12,345 nucleotides of DNA, from assembly GCA_020047875.1 (NCBI GenBank), contig JAIFNE010000169.1:1-12345 (forward strand), written 5' to 3'. The notes below the pieces were generated by a model, which searched no databases, was not told where the DNA came from, and saw only the letters and a program-made list of their open reading frames with translations. Of this stretch, positions 6,399-12,345 are shown one piece after another (position 1 is the first letter of the stretch; every line of letters starts with the position of its first letter). The DNA is from Hydrogenophaga sp. GTDB lineage: Bacteria > Pseudomonadota > Gammaproteobacteria > Burkholderiales > Burkholderiaceae_C. The position numbers and the translations under genes are program-made.

Positions 6399-7985
6399 AT
6401 GAACCCTGATCCCCCTCCCGCGTGGCTGTCGCTGCGTGGCATCCACAAACGCTTCGGCCCGACCCATGCCTTGAAGGGCGTGGACCTGGACTTGGTGCCG
6501 GGCCAGGTGCTCGCACTGATCGGCGAAAACGGCGCCGGCAAATCCACGCTGGTGAAAACGCTCACCGGTGTGTACCAGCCAGAAGAGGGCGAGATCCGCA
6601 TCGAAGGCCAGCCGGTGCGCTTTACCAAAGCGCAGGGCGCTCAGGCTGCCGGCATCGTGGCGGTGCACCAGGAAACGGTGATGTTCGAGGAGCTGAGCGC
6701 GGCCGAGAACATCTTCATAGGCCGTCAACCCATGCGCGGCGTGGGTGTGTTCAAGGTGATCGATTGGGCGCAGATGAACACACAGGCTCAGGTGGTGCTC
6801 GACCGCGTGGGCGCCGGCTTCGCCGCCACCACGCTGGTCAAACAGCTGAGCCTGGCGCAACGCCACCTGATCGAGATCGCGCGCGCCCTCTCGCAAAACG
6901 CCCGGGTGGTGATTCTTGACGAGCCCACGGCCGCCCTGTCGCAGGCCGAGATTCGCGACTTTTTTGACCTCGTGCGGGGCTTGAAAAGCGAGAACGTGGC
7001 GGTGCTTTTCATCACCCACAAATTCGACGAGATTTTTGCCGTTTGCGATCGATACGTGGTCTTGCGCGATGGCGCGTCTGTGGGCTCGGGCGCCATCGCC
7101 GACGCCGACGAACCCACGCTGGTGGGCCTGATGGCCGGCCGCGCTATCGAGAAGATTTACCCGCCCATTTACAGCCAGCTGGGCGAGGTTGTGCTGCAAG
7201 TGAAAGGTCTGAGTCACCCGACCGAGTTTGCCGACCTCGGCTTCGAGCTGCGCCGCGGGGAAATCCTGGGCTTTTACGGCCTGATCGGCGCCGGCCGCAG
7301 CGAAGCCATGCTGGCGCTGATGGGTCTGAACCCGCAGGCCACCGGCGAAGTGGTGGTAGAGGGCCGCCGCATCGAAATCCGCCGACCCGGCGATGCGATT
7401 GCGGCGGGGCTCGCCTACGTGCCCGAGGAGCGGCAGCGCCAGGGCGCTGTTCTGGGCTTTTCGGTGCGGCACAACATCAGCTTGGCCGGCCTGGCCAGCG
7501 GCGTGTCGGCGCTGTCACGCGGGCTGTGGCTGTCGGCCGCGCGCGAGTCCGAGCTCGCGGCCCGGATGATCGATCGCCTGCGGATCAAGACCGCGAGCCA
7601 GGACACGCCGCTGTCGGGCCTGTCAGGCGGCAACCAGCAGAAGGTGGTGATCGCCAAGTGGCTGGGGCTGAACCCGCGCATCGTGATCCTGGACGAGCCG
7701 ACCAAGGGCATCGATGTGGGTGCCAAGCAGGCTGTCTACCACCTGATCGCCGAAATGGTGGAGCAGGGCCTGGCGGTGATCCTGGTGTCCTCTGAATTGC
7801 CCGAGGTGATGCACCTCGCGCACCGTGTGATCGTCATGCGCCGCGGCCGCATGGTGAGCGAGTTCGCCATGGGCTCGGTGGATGCCGAGACCATCGTGTC
7901 GGCCGCGTCGGGCCTGGGCCACGCCGCCGTGTCGCACCCTGTTCATGTGCCCCCTGTCCGTCTGCCTACCGAGGCGCTCCCATGA
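6399..7985 (+). CDS. rhaT: L-rhamnose ABC transporter, double-domain ATP-binding protein
   Basis: The product has 528 residues and two ABC ATPase halves, as in RbsA-type sugar importers. The first half has Walker A GENGAGKST (42-50), an atypical signature LSLAQ (150-154) and Walker B VVILDEPTAAL with Asp174/Glu175. The second half has a degenerate Walker A (GLIGAGRSEAM, 294-304), a good signature LSGGNQQ (408-414) and Walker B IVILDEPTKG (Asp432/Glu433). Such asymmetry is normal in this family: one composite site is complete. It powers rhamnose uptake through RhaP/RhaQ. The frame is open from an ATG at 6339, but the extra 20 residues are arginine/cysteine-rich and unlike the family. The ATG at 6399 (MNPDPPPAWLSLRGI) is the likelier start, although it lacks a strong Shine-Dalgarno. 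The stop overlaps the rhaP start by four bases. Confidence 0.94.
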   Translation: MNPDPPPAWLSLRGIHKRFGPTHALKGVDLDLVPGQVLALIGENGAGKSTLVKTLTGVYQPEEGEIRIEGQPVRFTKAQGAQAAGIVAVHQETVMFEELSAAENIFIGRQPMRGVGVFKVIDWAQMNTQAQVVLDRVGAGFAATTLVKQLSLAQRHLIEIARALSQNARVVILDEPTAALSQAEIRDFFDLVRGLKSENVAVLFITHKFDEIFAVCDRYVVLRDGASVGSGAIADADEPTLVGLMAGRAIEKIYPPIYSQLGEVVLQVKGLSHPTEFADLGFELRRGEILGFYGLIGAGRSEAMLALMGLNPQATGEVVVEGRRIEIRRPGDAIAAGLAYVPEERQRQGAVLGFSVRHNISLAGLASGVSALSRGLWLSAARESELAARMIDRLRIKTASQDTPLSGLSGGNQQKVVIAKWLGLNPRIVILDEPTKGIDVGAKQAVYHLIAEMVEQGLAVILVSSELPEVMHLAHRVIVMRRGRMVSEFAMGSVDAETIVSAASGLGHAAVSHPVHVPPVRLPTEALP

Positions 7986-8992
7986 AAATTCACCCCTTGA
8001 CCGCGCTGGCGCAGGTGCGGCGCGAGTGGCTGCTGCTGGCCATCATCGCGGTCATCGTGATCGCCGTGGGCGTGCGCGCGCCCGTGTTTCTGACCCTGCG
8101 CAATGCACTGGACATTGGCAACGACTCGGCCATTCTTGCCATTTTGGTGATGGGCCAGATGCTGGTGCTGCTGACGCGCGGCGTCGACCTGTCGGTGGCG
8201 TCCAACCTCGCGCTCACCGGCATGTTGTGCGCGCTGGCCGGCCGCGCCTGGCCCGGCATTCCGCTGGTTGCATTGATCGCCTTGGCTTGCGCGATCGGCG
8301 CAGCGCTTGGCTTCATCAATGGCTGGCTGATCATGCGGTTTTCGCTCCCGTCCATCGTGGTGACGCTGGGCACGATGTCGCTCTACCGGGGCGCGGTGTT
8401 CGTGGCCAGCGGCGGAGCCTGGGTGTCGGACCACGAAATCCATCCGCTCATCAAAGGCCTGCCGCGTGAGACCCTGCTTGGCCTGCCGATGCTGATTTGG
8501 TTTGCCGCGGTGGTGGTGGCGCTGTCGTTCTGGCTGTTGCACTGGCGGCGTGAAGGGCGTGAGTTGTACGCGTTCGGCGGCAACCCCTCGGCCGCGCTGT
8601 ATGCCGGCATCCCAGTGCAACGCCGGGTGGTCATGGCCTACACACTTTCCGGCCTGCTGGCCGGGCTGGCGGGTCTGCTCTGGGTGGGGCGCTATTCCAT
8701 CGCCTTTTCCGAGTTGGCTTCGGGCTATGAGCTGACAGTGATCGCGGCCTGCGTGATCGGCGGCGTGAGCATCGGCGGCGGTGTCGGCACCATAGGCGGC
8801 GCAGTGCTCGGCGTGCTGTTCATCGGCGTGGTGAACGGCGCGCTGCCGGTGATCCAGGTCTCGCCGTTCTGGCAGCAGGCGATTGCCGGCGCAGTGATCC
8901 TGATTTCAGTGGTGCTTAACGCCACGGCCGACCGCAAAAATGGGCGGCTGATTCTGGATCGTTCTGCGGTCCCACAAGGGGCAACGGCATGA
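7982..8992 (+). CDS. rhaP: L-rhamnose ABC transporter permease 1
   Basis: The product has 336 residues and is almost entirely hydrophobic, with about eight to ten membrane segments beginning with WLLLAIIAVIVIAVGVRAP. It belongs to the RbsC-like inner-membrane permease family (BPD_transp_2). Family hallmarks are LTRGVDLSVASNLALTGM, GFINGWLIMRFSLPSIVVTLGTMSLYRG and the GGNPSAALYAGIPV loop that contacts the ATPase. Its start codon overlaps the rhaT stop (ATGA at 7982-7985), indicating translational coupling. It pairs with the next gene as a heterodimeric channel, as in the Rhizobium RhaSTPQ importer. Which of the two is called P or Q follows gene order only. Confidence 0.92.
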   Translation: MKIHPLTALAQVRREWLLLAIIAVIVIAVGVRAPVFLTLRNALDIGNDSAILAILVMGQMLVLLTRGVDLSVASNLALTGMLCALAGRAWPGIPLVALIALACAIGAALGFINGWLIMRFSLPSIVVTLGTMSLYRGAVFVASGGAWVSDHEIHPLIKGLPRETLLGLPMLIWFAAVVVALSFWLLHWRREGRELYAFGGNPSAALYAGIPVQRRVVMAYTLSGLLAGLAGLLWVGRYSIAFSELASGYELTVIAACVIGGVSIGGGVGTIGGAVLGVLFIGVVNGALPVIQVSPFWQQAIAGAVILISVVLNATADRKNGRLILDRSAVPQGATA

Positions 8993-9972
8993 GGGCACTC
9001 AACACCTGGGAGCGCGTGCTGTTCGCGCTGATCGTGCTGGTGTACCTGGGCTTCGGCTGGGGCATCGAAGGCTTTTTTTCGCCTTATGCGCTGGCAGACA
9101 GTACCTACAACTATTCCGAAAAGGCCTTGATTGCGCTGGCGATGGCGCTGCTGATCGTCACTGGAGAGATCGATCTTTCGATTGCCGCCATCATGGCACT
9201 TGCTTCGCTGGCGATGGGTCTTGCGATGCAGGCGGGCGCCAGCCTGCCGCTGATGCTGTGCGCCGCGTTGGCCACCGGCGCACTCTGCGGCTGGCTCAAC
9301 GGTTGGCTTGTGACGCGCTGGAAGATTCCCTCCATTGTGGTCACCATCGGCACGCTCTCGCTTTACCGGGGCATTGCGCAGGTGGCATTGGGCGACCAGG
9401 CAATCACCGGCTACCCAGAGACCCTGAGTATCTGGGGCAACGGCAGCATCGGCGACCTGATCGGGCAGCCTGGTTTTATTGTTCCGATCGGGTTTTGCGT
9501 GATGCTCTTAATGGCGGTTTTGGTGGGCCTTTTTTTGCACGCCACGGTGCACGGTCGGCGCGTGTACGCCATCGGCGCCAACCCGATCGCGTCACGTTTC
9601 TCTGGCATTTCGGTAGACCGCTACCGGCTCGGCCTGTTTGTCTTCGCTGGCGTCATGGCAGCGCTTGCAGCGATCTTGCTTACCGGGCGCATCGGCAGCA
9701 CACGGCCCAACCTGGCGATGGGCTGGGAGCTTGACGCGATCACCATTGTGATTCTCGGTGGGGTGGCCATTGAGGGCGGGCGCGGCAGCATCGTGGGCGT
9801 GATCCTCGCGGCCGTGCTGCTGGGCAGCTTCAATTTTGCGTTGGGCATGCTCAACGTGTCGGGCATCGTCATGTCGATGATCGTGGGCGCGCTGTTGATT
9901 GGAGCCATGGTGCTGCCGCGCTGGCTCAGGGTGTTGCGCCGACCTGCTGGCGCTGTGCCCACGCTTGACTGA
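8989..9972 (+). CDS. rhaQ: L-rhamnose ABC transporter permease 2
   Basis: The product has 327 residues and is a second RbsC-like permease, paralogous to the preceding gene. Shared landmarks are VTGEIDLSIAAIMAL, GWLNGWLVTRWKIPSIVVTIGTLSLYRG and GANPIASRFSGISV. About eight to ten membrane helices are visible, and the protein ends in a short basic tail (LPRWLRVLRRPAG). It starts within the rhaP stop (ATGA, 8989-8992). The gap to rhaM is 28 bases. With RhaP it forms the membrane channel for L-rhamnose. Confidence 0.92.
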   Translation: MRALNTWERVLFALIVLVYLGFGWGIEGFFSPYALADSTYNYSEKALIALAMALLIVTGEIDLSIAAIMALASLAMGLAMQAGASLPLMLCAALATGALCGWLNGWLVTRWKIPSIVVTIGTLSLYRGIAQVALGDQAITGYPETLSIWGNGSIGDLIGQPGFIVPIGFCVMLLMAVLVGLFLHATVHGRRVYAIGANPIASRFSGISVDRYRLGLFVFAGVMAALAAILLTGRIGSTRPNLAMGWELDAITIVILGGVAIEGGRGSIVGVILAAVLLGSFNFALGMLNVSGIVMSMIVGALLIGAMVLPRWLRVLRRPAGAVPTLD

Positions 9973-10000
9973 GCGAACGCGACAACGAAAGGAACATGCC

Positions 10001-10339
10001 ATGCCCACCGAAAAAATTGCGTTTCGTATGTTTTTGAATCCTGGCTGCGAGGCGGAGTACCAACGGCGCCACGATGCCATCTGGCCCGAGCTGTGTGCGC
10101 TGCTGAAAGAATGCGGCATATCCGACTACAGCATCTTTCTTGATGCACCGCGCGGCGTGCTGTTCGCGGTGATGCGCTGCGGTGACGGTGTTGGTGTTGT
10201 TGGTGGTGGTGGGCTGGACAGCCTGCCCCAGCATCCCGTGATGCAGCGCTGGTGGCAGCACATGAAAGATTTGATGCAAACGAACGCCGACGGCTCGCCC
10301 GTGACGGAGTCTCTTCCCCGTGTGTTTCACCTTGAATGA
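10001..10339 (+). CDS. rhaM: L-rhamnose mutarotase
   Basis: The product has 112 residues and interconverts alpha and beta anomers of L-rhamnose in the cytoplasm, supplying RhaI. The family core is clear: EYQRRHDAIWPEL with Tyr20 and His24 matching the active-site Tyr/His of E. coli RhaM (YiiL), then FLDAPRGVLFAVMRC, QHPVMQRWWQHMKDLM, DGSP and the C-terminal VFHLE. The start at 10001 has AAAGGA (9988-9993) seven bases upstream. Compared with the 104-residue E. coli protein as I remember it, there are two extra residues at the N-terminus and six extra between LFA and QRWW. There a glycine/valine run (residues 61-71) replaces the usual charged loop. The Rhizobium name is rhaU. The end overlaps rhaK by four bases. 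Confidence 0.92.
   Translation: MPTEKIAFRMFLNPGCEAEYQRRHDAIWPELCALLKECGISDYSIFLDAPRGVLFAVMRCGDGVGVVGGGGLDSLPQHPVMQRWWQHMKDLMQTNADGSPVTESLPRVFHLE
10181..10213 (+). repeat. Low-complexity GGT/GTT codon repeat inside rhaM
   Basis: Eleven codons (rhaM residues 61-71) read GGT GAC GGT GTT GGT GTT, then GTT GGT GGT GGT GGG. Nine of the eleven end in T, whereas the surrounding genes strongly favour C or G at third positions. The tract encodes GDGVGVVGGGG and stays in frame. It looks like a trinucleotide-repeat expansion in a surface loop. Confidence 0.75.
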
Positions 10340-11763
10340 AGCGCAACTTGAGCCACACCCTGATTCTTGACATTGGGAAGACCAACGCAAAGCTGCTGCT
10401 GATCAGCGAGGCTGGCGAGGTACTTGCCCGCAAAGCTCAGGCCAATGAAGCCGTGATGGGCCCGGACTACCTTGAGCTTGGTACACGGGAAATTGAAGCC
10501 TGGCTGTTGAGATCCATCCCCGCTTTGCCCGAGCGCGAGCGCATCGCGCACCTGCAGATCAGCACCCACGGCGCGGCTTTTTGCGCCATCGACGGCGAGC
10601 GCCTCGTGCTTGCACCGATGGACTACGAGTGGGATGGCTACGGCGCGTATCGCACTGCCTTTCATCGAGTCGCTGATGGTTTTAAGGCAACCGGCTCGCC
10701 CGTTCTGCCTCTGGGCTTGAACGCGGGTTTGCAACTGTATTGGCTGCAACAGACGCAGCCCGCTGCCTGGCAGCGCATACGCCACTGGCTCCCGTATCCG
10801 CAGTTCTGGGCTTGGTGGTTCAGCGGCGTGGCCGCTAGCGAGGTCTCGTCGCTCGGCTGTCATTCCCATCTGTGGTCACCAGCGGCGCAGGGGCTGGCCG
10901 CGTGGACCCGGAAAGCCGGCATCGCTCCGCTGATCGCGCCACTGAGAAAGGCCTGGGAAGTGCTGGGCCCGGTGAAACCCAATCTCGCCGCGCGGCTGCA
11001 GCTGCCTGCAACCTGTCAGGTGCACGTGGGCGTGCACGACAGCAACGCCTGCCTGGCCCGCCACCTGCACGCCGCACCTCAAAGCACGGTGGTCTCCACC
11101 GGCACCTGGTGCGTGGTCATGGCGCCCGGCGATGCTGAGTCTGCGCACAATACGTGTCGCGGTGAGCTGGTCAATGTGTCGGTAGAGGGCGCGTCCGTGC
11201 CCACCGCGCGCTTCATGGGTGGACGGGAATTTGCAGTCCTGTGTGCGGGTACCGACCCAGGGCTTGCCACGCTGGCCGCGCTGGACGAGCTTGTGGAGCA
11301 GGGTTGGGCAGCCACCCCGTGTTTTTCCGATGCTGGCGGTCCTTATCAGGGGAAGTTAGGCCGCGTTTGGCAACACGGTCAGCCCGTGGCGCAGGGCGTG
11401 GTCGGTGTGCCTGCGCATCTGCGGCCAGCGCTCGCGTCGCTCTACTGCGCAGAAATCACGGCTGAGCTGGTTGAGTCGCTTGCCACCAGCGAAACTGCCC
11501 TGGCCCCCGTGGTGCTGGAAGGACCGCTTGCAAGCAATGTGGTGTACACGACGGTGTTGTCGGCGTTGCTTGCGGGCCGACGGGTGCTGCGCTCAACCGA
11601 TGCTTTGGAAGGTACTGCGCGCGGCGCCTGGATGTTGGCCGACTGGCCTGCCCGCGCTCGGCTCTCAGGTTGGTACGAACCCCTGTCGGTGGTCGAACAT
11701 GGGTTGCGGGATCGGCTGCAGTTTGACAGGAGCAACCGCACGGCCTTGCACACGAGCGCGTGA
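10336..11763 (+). CDS. rhaK: L-rhamnulokinase, FGGY carbohydrate kinase family (Rhizobium RhaK type)
   Basis: The product has 475 residues, normal for FGGY kinases. Visible motifs are the N-terminal phosphate-binding DIGKTNAK (12-19), ISTHGAAF, APMDYEWDG, the catalytic-aspartate region HDSN (234-237, Asp235 as likely base) and STGTW (254-258), followed by an EGPLASN segment in the C-terminal ATP-binding half. It phosphorylates L-rhamnulose to L-rhamnulose-1-phosphate for RhaD. The substrate is assigned from the operon, because the family also includes fuculokinases and xylulokinases. Its ATG overlaps the rhaM stop (10336-10339). In R. leguminosarum the equivalent kinase is also needed for rhamnose uptake by the same kind of ABC importer. 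It is the last gene of the operon. Confidence 0.9.
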   Translation: MKRNLSHTLILDIGKTNAKLLLISEAGEVLARKAQANEAVMGPDYLELGTREIEAWLLRSIPALPERERIAHLQISTHGAAFCAIDGERLVLAPMDYEWDGYGAYRTAFHRVADGFKATGSPVLPLGLNAGLQLYWLQQTQPAAWQRIRHWLPYPQFWAWWFSGVAASEVSSLGCHSHLWSPAAQGLAAWTRKAGIAPLIAPLRKAWEVLGPVKPNLAARLQLPATCQVHVGVHDSNACLARHLHAAPQSTVVSTGTWCVVMAPGDAESAHNTCRGELVNVSVEGASVPTARFMGGREFAVLCAGTDPGLATLAALDELVEQGWAATPCFSDAGGPYQGKLGRVWQHGQPVAQGVVGVPAHLRPALASLYCAEITAELVESLATSETALAPVVLEGPLASNVVYTTVLSALLAGRRVLRSTDALEGTARGAWMLADWPARARLSGWYEPLSVVEHGLRDRLQFDRSNRTALHTSA

Positions 11764-11779
11764 GCCCACGAGCGCGTGA
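11751..11779 (+). repeat. 13-bp tandem duplication spanning the rhaK stop codon
   Basis: CACGAGCGCGTGA occurs exactly at 11751-11763 and again at 11767-11779, with three bases between. The first copy supplies the last rhaK codons and the TGA stop. Each copy is itself a CACG....CGTG mini-dyad. The short convergent gap (11764-11794) shows no hairpin with a T-run, although GTGAT (11776-11780) / ATCAC (11794-11798) could form a weak 5-bp stem, so no canonical terminator is seen here. Confidence 0.7.
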
Positions 11780-11794
11780 TCCGCAGTCTCCACA

Positions 11795-12345
11795 TCACTC
11801 CAGCCGAATGCCCACCTGCCGGATGTGTTTGCCGTCCATGCTGCGCACGCTGAGCTCGGCGTGGCCAAGGTGTGCGCTGTCGCCCACCACCGGCGGGCGG
11901 TGCAGCGCCTCGGCCAGCCAGGCCCCCACCGGTTGCTCGGCATCGTCTGGCGTGGGCAGGCCGTAAAACGCGCAGAGCTGGCCCACCGGCACCGAGGCAT
12001 CGAGCAGAAAATCGCCAAACACCGCGCGCGTCTGAATCTCGTCTTCCGGCTCGGGCAGCGCCACGCCCAGGCGGCGGGCGCTCCAGGCAATGGTGGAGCC
12101 CTGCAGCAGCAGCGAGCTGAGCACGACCACAAACGCCACGTTGAAAAAGATCCGCGCCCCAGGTACGCCAGCCATCACCGGAAACACCGCCAGCACAATC
12201 GGCACCGCACCACGCAGCCCCATCCACGAGATGAACGCGATCTCGCGACGCTCAAAGCGCAGTGGCGCCAGGCAGAGCCACACCGACAGCGGCCGCGCCA
12301 CCACCATCAGCACCAGCGACACCCCCAGCGCCGGCCACAGGGTGC
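11795..12345 (-). CDS. K+/H+ antiporter of the CvrA/NhaP2 type (CPA1), C-terminal part
   Basis: The minus-strand frame is open from the window edge (reading TLWPALGVSLVLMVVARPL) to the TGA at 11797-11795, about 182 residues; the true start lies beyond the window. The visible part covers the last membrane helices, with the family signature FISWMGLRGAVPIVLAVFPVMAGVP and FFNVAFVVVLSSLLLQG, close to E. coli CvrA/NhaP2. After the membrane part (WSARRLGVALP) the sequence runs almost directly into FGDFLLDASVPVGQLCAFYGLP and ends with PPVVGDSAHLGHAELSVRSMDGKHIRQVGIRLE, the CorC/HlyC-type transporter-associated domain. The RCK_C (TrkA_C) domain I expect between them, from the E. coli protein, seems absent. 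It is convergent to rhaK and functionally unrelated to rhamnose use. Confidence 0.88.
   Translation of the reverse strand, partial: TLWPALGVSLVLMVVARPLSVWLCLAPLRFERREIAFISWMGLRGAVPIVLAVFPVMAGVPGARIFFNVAFVVVLSSLLLQGSTIAWSARRLGVALPEPEDEIQTRAVFGDFLLDASVPVGQLCAFYGLPTPDDAEQPVGAWLAEALHRPPVVGDSAHLGHAELSVRSMDGKHIRQVGIRLE

Noticed and set aside
6303..7472. Antisense open frame (389 codons) opposite rhaT
   Set aside because: The sense strand carries two ABC domains with intact motifs; the antisense product is low-information and unrecognisable.
6399..7985. Defective ATPase because of the degenerate LSLAQ signature and second Walker A
   Set aside because: This asymmetry is normal in double-domain sugar ABC ATPases of the RbsA type, where one composite site remains complete.
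9899..10000. N-terminal extension of rhaM into the end of rhaQ
   Set aside because: Overlaps rhaQ in another frame and lacks a ribosome binding site; 10001 has AAAGGA at good spacing and gives the expected mutarotase length.
1..12345. Mobile element, CRISPR array, tRNA/rRNA or defence system
   Set aside because: No transposase, integrase, spaced-repeat array, RNA-gene signature or att-like pair was seen; composition is uniform and the genes are metabolic, transport or regulatory.

Overview
The window is a GC-rich, tightly packed chromosomal segment from a proteobacterium. Protein style (CbbR-like LysR regulator, NhaP2-type antiporter, Rhizobium-type rhamnose genes) and the GC-rich intergenic repeat texture suggest a betaproteobacterium of the Comamonadaceae (Hydrogenophaga/Acidovorax/Rhodoferax-like). 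The genus cannot be fixed from the sequence alone.

Layout. Positions 1-352 (minus) hold the N-terminal part of a TetR/AcrR repressor, with a consensus-like promoter and a perfect 14-bp palindromic operator just upstream. Positions 403-1359 (minus) hold a LysR-type regulator. A 241-base regulatory gap then separates it from a divergent plus-strand run of eight genes (about 1601-11763): rhaD (aldolase/dehydrogenase fusion), rhaI, rhaS, rhaT, rhaP, rhaQ, rhaM and rhaK. A convergent minus-strand gene, the C-terminal part of a CvrA/NhaP2-type K+/H+ antiporter, closes the window at 11795-12345.

How the genes work together. RhaS, RhaT, RhaP and RhaQ form an ABC importer for L-rhamnose (periplasmic binding protein, double-domain ATPase, two permeases). 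RhaM interconverts the anomers. RhaI makes L-rhamnulose and RhaK phosphorylates it. The N-terminal half of RhaD cleaves L-rhamnulose-1-phosphate to DHAP and L-lactaldehyde, and its C-terminal short-chain dehydrogenase half processes the lactaldehyde. The set and the S-T-P-Q-M/U-K order match the Rhizobium leguminosarum rhamnose locus, but the DeoR-type regulator found there is absent and a LysR gene sits in the divergent position. Four-base ATGA overlaps join T-P, P-Q and M-K. The D-I, I-S and S-T gaps are longer and carry hairpins, which probably set differential expression.

No phage, IS, CRISPR or defence genes are seen. This is mostly a well-understood catabolic locus. The points of interest are regulatory (operators, regulator replacement), a glycine/valine codon-repeat insertion in rhaM, and an antiporter C-terminus that seems to lack its RCK_C domain.
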